Below the pieces are notes generated by a model. The model did no database searches. It saw only the letters and a list, made by a program, of their open reading frames with translations, and was not told the DNA's origin. A DNA stretch of 64,000 nucleotides from Streptomyces inusitatus (GTDB taxonomy: Bacteria > Actinomycetota > Actinomycetes > Streptomycetales > Streptomycetaceae): contig NZ_BMWG01000018.1 of NCBI RefSeq assembly GCF_014651115.1, positions 1-64,000 of the forward strand. Reading direction: 5' to 3'. Each line of letters starts with the position of its first letter. Positions within the stretch are counted from its first letter, which is position 1. The translations under genes were made by a program, and so were the position numbers. Below are positions 33,581-40,501 of the stretch, in pieces.

Positions 33581-33622
33581 TCAGCCGACGCGCTTTCCAA
33601 GTACGAGAATTCGGGTGCGCAT
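33581..33622 (-). CDS. ilvB leader peptide
   Basis: A 13-codon ORF, MRTRILVLGKRVG then TGA, with GGGAGAGGG starting about 17 nt before the ATG. Codons 5-8 read Ile-Leu-Val-Leu (ATT CTC GTA CTT), a mix of rare codons for the three products of the pathway. This is the known type of actinobacterial ilvB leader peptide: stalling at these codons prevents formation of the downstream terminator. Confidence 0.85.
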   Translation of the reverse strand: MRTRILVLGKRVG

Positions 33623-33629
33623 GGCATTG

Positions 33630-33659
33630 ACCCTCTCCCTGACCCGCTGTCACTGTCAA
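33630..33659 (-). promoter_or_regulatory. Candidate promoter of the ilvBNC operon
   Basis: TTGACA on the minus strand (33659-33654) is a perfect -35. The -10 at 17-18 bp is only AGAGGG/GAGGGT. Because this overlaps the RBS of the leader peptide, the start site may be further upstream or the leader mRNA very short at its 5' end. Confidence 0.35.
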
Positions 33660-33724
33660 GCGGGTGGGACGCGCGTCTCACTATTTGGTCGTGGGGACTG
33701 TCCGGGCGGACAGTCCCCGGGCGG

Positions 33725-36640
33725 CTACTTGGTCCATTGCGGATGCTCCACCCGCCAGCGGTGCGGTACGGGCAGGGCGAGGCCCGCGGGTACGGGGAAG
33801 TCGTCCCGTACCAGCGCGCGGCGGAGCCGGTACTCGTCCAGCAGTCCGGAGAAGGCCATGCCCTGGCCGTGGGTGCAGCCCATGGCGCGCAGGGCGATCA
33901 CCTGCTCCGGCGCGTCCACCCCGTCGGCCACCGTCTGGAGGCCGAGATCGCCGGCGATTCTCAGCAGCCCATTGGTGATCTTGTGCAGCCGGGCGGACTC
34001 CACGACCCCCTCGACCAGACATCGATCGAGTTTGACTATGTCCACGGGGAGTCTGCGCAGTGCGGTGAGGGCGGCGTGGCCGGTGCCGAAGCCGTCGAGG
34101 GCGATCCGGACGCCGAGTCTGCGCAGGGAGACCAGGCGCTGTTCCAGCTCGTCGAAGGAGATCCTCGGGTCGCTGTCGGCCAGCTCGACGATGAGCGCCC
34201 CGGAGGGCAGTCCATGGCGGCTGAGCAGGGCTTCCACGGTGCCCATCGGCAGCGATCTGTCCAGCAGCCGGCGGGCCGAGAGCCGGACCGAGACCGGCAC
34301 CCGGTGGCCGAGCCGGTCCCGCTCGGCGGCCTGCTGCACGGCCTCCTCCAGCAGCCAGCGGCCCAGCTCGGCGGTGCGGTCGCTGTCGGCGGAGACCCGG
34401 AGGAACTCGGCGGGGGTGAAGAGGATGCCCTGGGCGGAGCGCCAGCGGGCCTGGGCGGTGACGGATTCGATCCGGCCGGTGGTGAGGCTGACCACCGGCT
34501 GGTGGAGCAGGGCGAACTCACCCTCGTGCAGGGCGCTGCGCAGCCGGGCGGCCAGCTCGGTGCGGCGCACCACCTCGGCCTGCATCTGGGGGACGTACAG
34601 CTCGACGCGGTCCTTGCCGCCGGCCTTGGCCCGGTACATGGCGAGGTCGGCGTTGCGCATCAGATCGCTGGGGGTGATCCCCTTCTCGGCGAAGGCGACC
34701 CCGATGGAGGCGGCCACCCGGACGTCGTTGCCGTCGATGCGGTAGGGCTGGGAGAGGGTGAGCCGCAGCCGGTCGGCGATCTCGACCACCTGGCTCTCGC
34801 GGTCGGTCTGGTCGCGGATGCCCTCGCCGAGGATGAGGGCGGCGAACTCGTCGCCGCCGAGTCTGGCGGCGGTGTCCCCGGAGCGCACGGACTCCTCCAG
34901 CCGGTGGGCCGCCTGGATCAGCAGCTGGTCGCCCGCCTGGTGGCCGAGCCGGTCGTTGACCGCCTTGAAGCCGTCGAGGTCGATGAAGAGCACGGCGGTG
35001 CCGGGGTCGCCCGCGCGGCGGCCGGTGAGCGCCTGGCGGACCCGCTCGGTGAACAGCGCCCGGTTGGGCAGATCGGTGAGCGGGTCGTGCTCGGCGCTGT
35101 GCTGGAGCTGGGCCTGGAGCCGGACCCGGTCGGTGACGTCCCGGCTGTTGAAGATCAGCCCGCCCTGGTGGCGGTTGACGGTGGACTCCACATTGAGCCA
35201 GTCGCCCGCGCCGGAGCGGAAGCGGCACTCGATGCGGGTGGTGGGTTCGTCCGGGGAGGGGGCGGCCAGGAATCTGCGCACCTCGTGCAGGACCCGGCCG
35301 AGGTCGTCGGGGTGGATGAGGGAGGAGAGCGGGGAGCCGACCAGGTCCTCCGCCTCCCGGCCGTAGACCCCGGAGGCGGCGGGGCTGACGTAGTGCAGCG
35401 TCCCGCCCGGGGCGGCGATCATGATGACGTCGCTGGAGCCCTGGACCAGCGAGCGGAAGTGGTTCTCCTTCTGGGCCAGCTCATGGGTGAGGGCCACATT
35501 GTCCTGGAGCATGATGCCCTGCCGGACGACGAGGGCGAGGACGACCGTGCAGCCGGTGAGCACCACGACGCGGTCCACGGTGCGTCCCTCGACCACGTTG
35601 TAGAGGATTCCGAGGGTGCAGACGGCGGCGGCGAGATACGGCGTGAGCGCGGCCAGCGAGCCGGCCGCCGGGCGGCCGGGGTGGCGCGGGGCGGCCGGCT
35701 GCCGGGGCGGCTCGGCGCCGCGGCGTGCGCCCCAGGGGGCGTAGGCCAGCAGCAGCGAGCCGGCGAACCAGCCCGCGTCGAGCAGCTGTCCCGAGCGGTA
35801 GCTCTCGCGGAGCAGCGGCGAGGTGAACAGGGCGTCGCAGACGACGGTGAGGGCCAGCGCCCCGATCGCGGTGTTGACGGCGGAGCGGTTGGTGGCCGAG
35901 CGCCGGAAGTGGAGGGCGAAGACCATGCTGACCAGCACGATGTCCAGCAGTGGATAGGCGAGCGCGAGTGCGGCGGGAGCCACGCTCTCGCCCTGGACAC
36001 GGGTGGTGTGGGCGAGCGCGAGGCTCCAGGAGAGGGTCAGCAGCGAGCCGCCGATCAGCCAGGCGTCGAGGCCGAGGCAGACCCAGCCGGCCCGGGTGAC
36101 CGGGCGTTTGGCGAGGACGAGCAGGCCGATGATGGCCGGCGGGGCGAAGCAGAGGAAGAAGAGATCGGCGACGGAGGGGCCGGGCACCTCGCGGTCGAGG
36201 ACGATCTCGTACCACCCCCAGACCGCGTTTCCCGCGCAGGCCATGGCGGAGGAGAGCGCGAAGAGCAGCCAGGCGGGCCGGGCGCGGGGCGGGCTGATGC
36301 GGGCGTAGAGGAAGCAGGAGACGGCGGCGATCAGGGCTCCGGCGCTGAGGCCGAAGTCGCCCATGATCAGTGCCAGTTCGCGGGAGCCCCAGCCGAGGGC
36401 CGCGCCCACGGCGTATCCGGCGCAGACGAGGGCGAGGAGAAGCTGGGTGAGCAGTCCCGTGCCGGCGGGGACGGACTCACGCGCCATCAGCGCCCCCTGG
36501 GCGTTCACCGCCCCGCTCCTCGCGGCGCGGCGGGGCGGGCCCGGGCGGGGAGGGAGAGGGTCGGCGGCGGCTCGGGAGCGCGCCGTGCGGCGGGCGAGGG
36601 TCGTCGGCGACGTCCTCGCCGTGTCGGATCTTGGGTCCAT
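33725..36640 (-). CDS. cdgC: Membrane GGDEF/EAL protein, CdgC-like
   Basis: About 971 residues. A membrane region of roughly ten helices (to about 380) is followed by a PAS domain, a GGDEF domain (ARLGGDEF at about 595-599, I-site RSGD 5 residues before it) and an EAL domain. GGDEF is canonical, so diguanylate cyclase activity is expected, with feedback inhibition. The EAL domain has lost most catalytic residues: EAL reads TAQ, DDFGTG reads DGFGTG, and the Asn of NxS is Arg, so it is probably not a phosphodiesterase. The position next to ilvB and the domain order match S. coelicolor CdgC. The start is uncertain: ATG 36640 gives the longest normal frame, but ATG 36487 has AGGGGG 5 nt upstream. 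Confidence 0.88.
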   Translation of the reverse strand: MDPRSDTARTSPTTLARRTARSRAAADPLPPRPGPPRRAARSGAVNAQGALMARESVPAGTGLLTQLLLALVCAGYAVGAALGWGSRELALIMGDFGLSAGALIAAVSCFLYARISPPRARPAWLLFALSSAMACAGNAVWGWYEIVLDREVPGPSVADLFFLCFAPPAIIGLLVLAKRPVTRAGWVCLGLDAWLIGGSLLTLSWSLALAHTTRVQGESVAPAALALAYPLLDIVLVSMVFALHFRRSATNRSAVNTAIGALALTVVCDALFTSPLLRESYRSGQLLDAGWFAGSLLLAYAPWGARRGAEPPRQPAAPRHPGRPAAGSLAALTPYLAAAVCTLGILYNVVEGRTVDRVVVLTGCTVVLALVVRQGIMLQDNVALTHELAQKENHFRSLVQGSSDVIMIAAPGGTLHYVSPAASGVYGREAEDLVGSPLSSLIHPDDLGRVLHEVRRFLAAPSPDEPTTRIECRFRSGAGDWLNVESTVNRHQGGLIFNSRDVTDRVRLQAQLQHSAEHDPLTDLPNRALFTERVRQALTGRRAGDPGTAVLFIDLDGFKAVNDRLGHQAGDQLLIQAAHRLEESVRSGDTAARLGGDEFAALILGEGIRDQTDRESQVVEIADRLRLTLSQPYRIDGNDVRVAASIGVAFAEKGITPSDLMRNADLAMYRAKAGGKDRVELYVPQMQAEVVRRTELAARLRSALHEGEFALLHQPVVSLTTGRIESVTAQARWRSAQGILFTPAEFLRVSADSDRTAELGRWLLEEAVQQAAERDRLGHRVPVSVRLSARRLLDRSLPMGTVEALLSRHGLPSGALIVELADSDPRISFDELEQRLVSLRRLGVRIALDGFGTGHAALTALRRLPVDIVKLDRCLVEGVVESARLHKITNGLLRIAGDLGLQTVADGVDAPEQVIALRAMGCTHGQGMAFSGLLDEYRLRRALVRDDFPVPAGLALPVPHRWRVEHPQWTK

Positions 36641-36767
36641 TGGCCGTGCATCGCCCGTCGCCCCCCTCAAAAGTCTGATCGGCAGTCAGGTCGCGTCAGC
36701 CGGGTCGTGTCAGCGCACCGCCCCTTTGCACCGGCGCAGCCCCCAGGTCCGGACGATACACCAGGAT

Positions 36768-36782
36768 TGTCACTCAGGGACA
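36768..36782. promoter_or_regulatory. BldD-box-like palindrome upstream of cdgC
   Basis: TGTCACTCAGGGACA, inverted TGTC/GACA arms, comes within one base of the BldD consensus TnAC-n5-GTnA that I recall. BldD is a c-di-GMP-dependent repressor known to control several cdg genes. The 289-bp gap between cdgC and the 2-hydroxyacid dehydrogenase gene contains no other feature I can support. Confidence 0.3.
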
Positions 36783-36929
36783 TAGGCCCTCTACTCTCAG
36801 TGACCATCATTCGCCACGCAGGCACGCGGAGCGATCGGATGACTTCGCAGAGTTTTCGCTTGTGACGACGGAGTGACGGGGCGTCGCTGTCATGGTGCCT
36901 GTGCACCGGGTGGCTGGGGAAGGCTGGGG

Positions 36930-37877
36930 CTATTCGGTGGTGAGTACGACATTCTCCAGCGGCAGGCCCTCGACAAAACGGCGGACCTGGGCCGCCAGCA
37001 GCCGCCGAGCACGCGGGAGAAAGGCGGAAGTGGAACCTCCGACATGGGGACTGATCAGCACTCCAGGAGCGCCCCACAGCGGGTGTCCGGAGGGCAGCGG
37101 CTCGGGGTCGGTGACATCCAGGGCGGCCCTCAGCCGCCCCCGGGTCACCTCGGCGAGCAGCGCCCCGGTGTCCACCACCGCGCCCCGGGCGACATTGACC
37201 AGAAGTGCACCATCCTTCATCCCTGCCAGGAACTCCGCGTTCACCAGGCCCTTCGTCAGAGCGGTCAGCGGAGTGGCGAGGACGACCACATCGGCGTCCG
37301 GGAGCAGAGAGGGCACATCGGCGAGCGCGTGCACCTCCCCGCGCTCCGTGGTGCGTGCGGAGCGCGCGACGCGCACCACCCGCGCGCACTCAAAGGGAAT
37401 GAGCCGGTCTTCGATCGCCGCGCCGATCGCCCCGTATCCAATGATCAGCACCGACTTGTCGGCAAGGGCCGGATAGAAGCCCGTCCGCCACTCCTGGGCG
37501 TCCTGGCCCCGGACGAATTCGGGGATGCCGCGCAGTGAGGCGAGGGTGAGAGTGAGCGCGATCTCGGCCGTGGAGGCGTCGTGCACACCCTTGGCGTTGC
37601 AGAGGCGTACGCCGGAGTGCAGCGTTCCGAGGTCTGGTTCGAGATGGTCGGTGCCTGCGGAGAGTGTCTGAATGACCCGCAAAGAAGTCATCCCGGGCAG
37701 TGGGAGCACCCCGATGTCGGGCTTGAGGTAGGGGACGGTGTAGAAGACGCAGTCGGCCGGGTCGGCGGGAAATTCCGGTTCGCCGTCCCAGAAACGGTAG
37801 GAGAAATCCGTTCCGGCGAGCGTCGGGAGACCGCTGATCCCGTCGGCCGGCAGCGAGAGCCATATGTCAGACGTCAT
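36930..37877 (-). CDS. D-isomer-specific 2-hydroxyacid dehydrogenase
   Basis: A 315-residue NAD(P)-dependent dehydrogenase. The Rossmann motif is GYGAIGAAIEDRL, the substrate Arg is in LVNVARGAVVD, the acidic residue is in DVTDPEPLP, and the catalytic His is in ISPHVGGST. It lacks a C-terminal ACT domain, so it is not SerA. The substrate may be glyoxylate/hydroxypyruvate or another 2-oxoacid. It stands alone upstream of a MITE-like insertion. The gene ends normally, so the insertion has not broken it. Confidence 0.9.
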   Translation of the reverse strand: MTSDIWLSLPADGISGLPTLAGTDFSYRFWDGEPEFPADPADCVFYTVPYLKPDIGVLPLPGMTSLRVIQTLSAGTDHLEPDLGTLHSGVRLCNAKGVHDASTAEIALTLTLASLRGIPEFVRGQDAQEWRTGFYPALADKSVLIIGYGAIGAAIEDRLIPFECARVVRVARSARTTERGEVHALADVPSLLPDADVVVLATPLTALTKGLVNAEFLAGMKDGALLVNVARGAVVDTGALLAEVTRGRLRAALDVTDPEPLPSGHPLWGAPGVLISPHVGGSTSAFLPRARRLLAAQVRRFVEGLPLENVVLTTE

Positions 37878-37897
37878 GGCCAGCAGGCTAATTGGTT

Positions 37898-38059
37898 AGG
37901 GTCTTTCGTTTGGATCAGGCTGGATGAGCGAGCGGGGTCTGGTGCCGTGGATCGCAAGGCGGAGGAGGGAGTCGACGCGGAGCGTCGGCGACCGACGACA
38001 ACGCGGCGAGGCATGGCACCAGGGCACGCGAGCCCAGCAAGATCCAAACGAAAGACCCT
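37898..38059. mobile_element. MITE-like element, 162 bp, with 19-bp terminal inverted repeats
   Basis: AGGGTCTTTCGTTTGGATC at 37898-37916 and its exact reverse complement at 38041-38059 bound 162 bp. GGTT at 37894-37897 and at 38060-38063 form a 4-bp target duplication. The inside has further imperfect pairing (CTGGTGCC with GGCACCAG, and CGTCGGCGACCGACG) but no transposase. It lies 35 bp upstream of the start of the aldo/keto reductase gene and 20 bp upstream of the divergent dehydrogenase ATG. It is a non-autonomous element, probably mobilised by a transposase elsewhere. Confidence 0.85.
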
Positions 38060-38094
38060 GGTTTGGTGGGCGGCTGAGGGAGGGGTACGGGCAG

Positions 38095-39108
38095 GTGGAG
38101 CGCAGGACACTGGGTGCGGCGGCTCTGGAGGTGGGCGCGGTCGGGCTCGGCTGTATGCCGATGAACTGGGCCTACACCACCTCTCAGCAGCGCGGGGAGC
38201 GATCGCTGCGCACGGTGCACGCCGCGCTGGACGCGGGCTCCACCCTGCTGGACACGGCCGATATGTATGGTCCGTTCACCAATGAGCTGCTCATCGGGCG
38301 GGCGTTGAAGACGCGGCGCGCGGACGCCTTCGTCTCCACCAAGGTCGGGCTGCTCGCCGGGGATCAGCATGTGGTGGCCAATGGGCGGCCCGGCTATGTG
38401 AAGCGGGCGTGCAACGCCTCGCTGCGGCGGTTGCAGACCGATGTGATCGATCTCTATCAGCTGCACCGCGCCGATCCGGAGGTGCCGGTCGAGGAGACCT
38501 GGGGGGCGATGGCGGAGCTGGTGGGGGCCGGGAAGGTGCGCGCGCTCGGGGTGTCCGCGATGGGGGTCGGCTCGGTGGGGGTGCGTACCGCGCACAGGTC
38601 CGACGGAGATCTGTACGAGGGAACGATCCGGCAGCTGGAGCGGGTCCAGCAGGTGTTCCCGGTGAGCGCCGTCCAGGCGGAGCTGTCGGTGTGGTCGCGG
38701 CAGGCGCTGGAGCGGCTGCTGCCCTGGTGCGAGACGCGCGGGATCGGGTTTCTGGCGGCGATGCCGCTGGGGAACGGGTTTCTGAGCGGGACGCTCACCC
38801 CCGGGCAGGGGTTCGAGCCGGACGACATACGGGCGCGGCACCCGAGGTTCACGGCGGAGATGATGGCGGCGAACCAGCCGCTGGTGGCGGGGTTGCGCAG
38901 GATCGCCGAGCGGCACGGTCCGGGTGTCACCCCGGCGCAGGTGGCGCTGGCGTGGGTGCTGGGGCGCGGACGGAACGTGGTGGCGGTGCCGGGGACCAAG
39001 CGGGTGGAGTGGGCGGTGCAGAACGCCTCGGCCAGCCGGCTGGGGCTCTCGCCCCGGGACGTCTGGGAGATCGAGGGGCTGCCGGGGGCGCGCGGGTCGT
39101 GGGACTGA
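38095..39108 (+). CDS. Aldo/keto reductase
   Basis: A 337-residue AKR TIM barrel. GLGCMPMNWAY begins the NADPH site, LLDTADMYG carries the catalytic Asp-Tyr, VSTKVGLL the Lys, and YQLHRADP the His. It reduces aldehydes or ketones with NADPH; the substrate is unknown. The GTG at 38095 was chosen because GGAGGGG lies about 11 nt upstream and the sequence upstream is MITE DNA. The MITE probably carries or separates the promoter. Confidence 0.9.
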   Translation: MERRTLGAAALEVGAVGLGCMPMNWAYTTSQQRGERSLRTVHAALDAGSTLLDTADMYGPFTNELLIGRALKTRRADAFVSTKVGLLAGDQHVVANGRPGYVKRACNASLRRLQTDVIDLYQLHRADPEVPVEETWGAMAELVGAGKVRALGVSAMGVGSVGVRTAHRSDGDLYEGTIRQLERVQQVFPVSAVQAELSVWSRQALERLLPWCETRGIGFLAAMPLGNGFLSGTLTPGQGFEPDDIRARHPRFTAEMMAANQPLVAGLRRIAERHGPGVTPAQVALAWVLGRGRNVVAVPGTKRVEWAVQNASASRLGLSPRDVWEIEGLPGARGSWD

Positions 39109-39113
39109 GCGCG

Positions 39114-39142
39114 GCCCGGCCGCCGGCGTACGCGGGCCGGGC
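39114..39142 (+). terminator. Terminator after the aldo/keto reductase gene
   Basis: GCCCGGC at 39114-39120 pairs with GCCGGGC at 39136-39142, with a 15-nt loop, 6 bp after the stop. Confidence 0.5.
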
Positions 39143-39247
39143 GCGGGCCGCGTACGGCAGGCGGCCGAATCGGGAACCTTGCGGGGCGCGGTGGAGTAGG
39201 AAGGGTGTGAGGGGGCACGAGCCGCCGCCGTCGGGAGGATCGGAACT

Positions 39248-40453
39248 GTGCAACGTCCTGGGATGACGGCCGCGCTGGCCGCGGTCGTGGCTCTGCTGGC
39301 CACCGGATGCTCTTCGGACGGCGGGGACGCCGGATCGGGCGGACTGCCGGGGCTGACCCCCTCGGCCTCCGCCCCCGCCCCCGCCCCCGCCCCGGCGTCC
39401 TCGTCCACCGGCCCCGGCGGCGCGGGCCGCGGCGCGTCGGACGCCCCGCCGCCGCCCGCGAAGGGGTCGGTGAAGGTCGCGGCCACGCTCACCGAGGGGC
39501 TGAAGTCACCGTGGGGCGCGGCCGTGCTGCCCGGCGGCGATCTGCTGGTCGCCTCCCGGGACGAGGGCACGATCACCCGGGTCGGCGCGGCGGACGGCAA
39601 GAAGACCGTGGTCGGCTCGGTGCCGGGGGTCGCCCCCGCGGGTGAGGGCGGGCTGCTGGGGCTGGCCGTCTCCCCGAGGTTCGCCTCGGACCGGCAGGTG
39701 TACGCGTACTTCACCACCGCTTCGGACAATCGCGTCGCCCGGATGCTCTTCGACGAGCGAAAGCCCGCCGGGAAGCGGCTGGGCGCGCCGGACACGGTCC
39801 TGCGGGACATCCCCAAGGGGATCACCCACAACGGCGGGCGGATCGCCTTCGGCCCGGACGGGATGCTGTACGCCGGGACGGGCGAGGTGGGTGAGACGGG
39901 GTTGTCGCAGGACCCGAAGTCCCTCGGCGGGAAGATTCTGCGGATGACCCCGGACGGCCGTCCCGCGCCGGGCAATCCGGATCCGGATTCGCTGGTGTAC
40001 TCGCTGGGCCATCGCAATGTGCAGGGGCTGGCCTGGGACTCCGGGGACCGGCTGTGGGCCGCGGAGTTCGGCCAGAACACCTGGGACGAGCTGAATCTGA
40101 TCGAGCCGGGGAAGAACTACGGCTGGCCGGAGGCCGAGGGCCGGGCCGGGAAGGCCGGTTTCGTGGACCCGGTGGCGCAGTGGTCCACCGAGGAGGCGTC
40201 CCCCAGCGGGATCGCCTACGCCCAGGGCTCGATCTGGATGGCGGGACTGCGCGGCGAACGGCTCTGGCGGATCCCGCTGGACGGCCCGAAGCCCGCCGCG
40301 GAGCCCGAGGCCTTCCTCACCGGTGAGCACGGCCGCCTCCGCACGGTCCTCCCGGCGGACGGCTCCGGGCTCTGGCTGCTGACCAGCGAGACGGACGGCC
40401 GGGGCACCCCGGAGCGGGAGGACGACCGGATCCTCCGGCTCGATGTGAGCTGA
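39248..40453 (+). CDS. PQQ-type sugar dehydrogenase lipoprotein
   Basis: A 401-residue secreted lipoprotein. The signal peptide ends in a lipobox (LLATGC, Cys 21), then comes an Ala/Pro-rich linker to about residue 72. The six-bladed propeller of soluble glucose/sorbosone dehydrogenase follows, with LKSPWGAAVLPGGDLLVASRD, the ITHNGGRIAFGPDG catalytic-His region and LGHRNVQGLAWDSGDRLWAAEFGQNTWDELN. It would oxidise sugars outside the membrane, with PQQ or as a structural relative. The GTG start has GGAGG 9 nt upstream. It converges on the LuxR gene. Confidence 0.9.
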   Translation: MQRPGMTAALAAVVALLATGCSSDGGDAGSGGLPGLTPSASAPAPAPAPASSSTGPGGAGRGASDAPPPPAKGSVKVAATLTEGLKSPWGAAVLPGGDLLVASRDEGTITRVGAADGKKTVVGSVPGVAPAGEGGLLGLAVSPRFASDRQVYAYFTTASDNRVARMLFDERKPAGKRLGAPDTVLRDIPKGITHNGGRIAFGPDGMLYAGTGEVGETGLSQDPKSLGGKILRMTPDGRPAPGNPDPDSLVYSLGHRNVQGLAWDSGDRLWAAEFGQNTWDELNLIEPGKNYGWPEAEGRAGKAGFVDPVAQWSTEEASPSGIAYAQGSIWMAGLRGERLWRIPLDGPKPAAEPEAFLTGEHGRLRTVLPADGSGLWLLTSETDGRGTPEREDDRILRLDVS

Positions 40454-40459
40454 GGGGCG

Positions 40460-40501
40460 CGCCCCGGGGTCGGGCGGGGACGCCCCGGGGTCAGGCGGGG
40501 A
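40460..40501. repeat. Two tandem copies of a 21-bp unit at the LuxR gene end
   Basis: The 21-bp unit at 40460-40480 is repeated at 40481-40501 with one G/A difference. That difference creates the TGA of the LuxR gene in the copy nearer its coding region. Confidence 0.8.
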
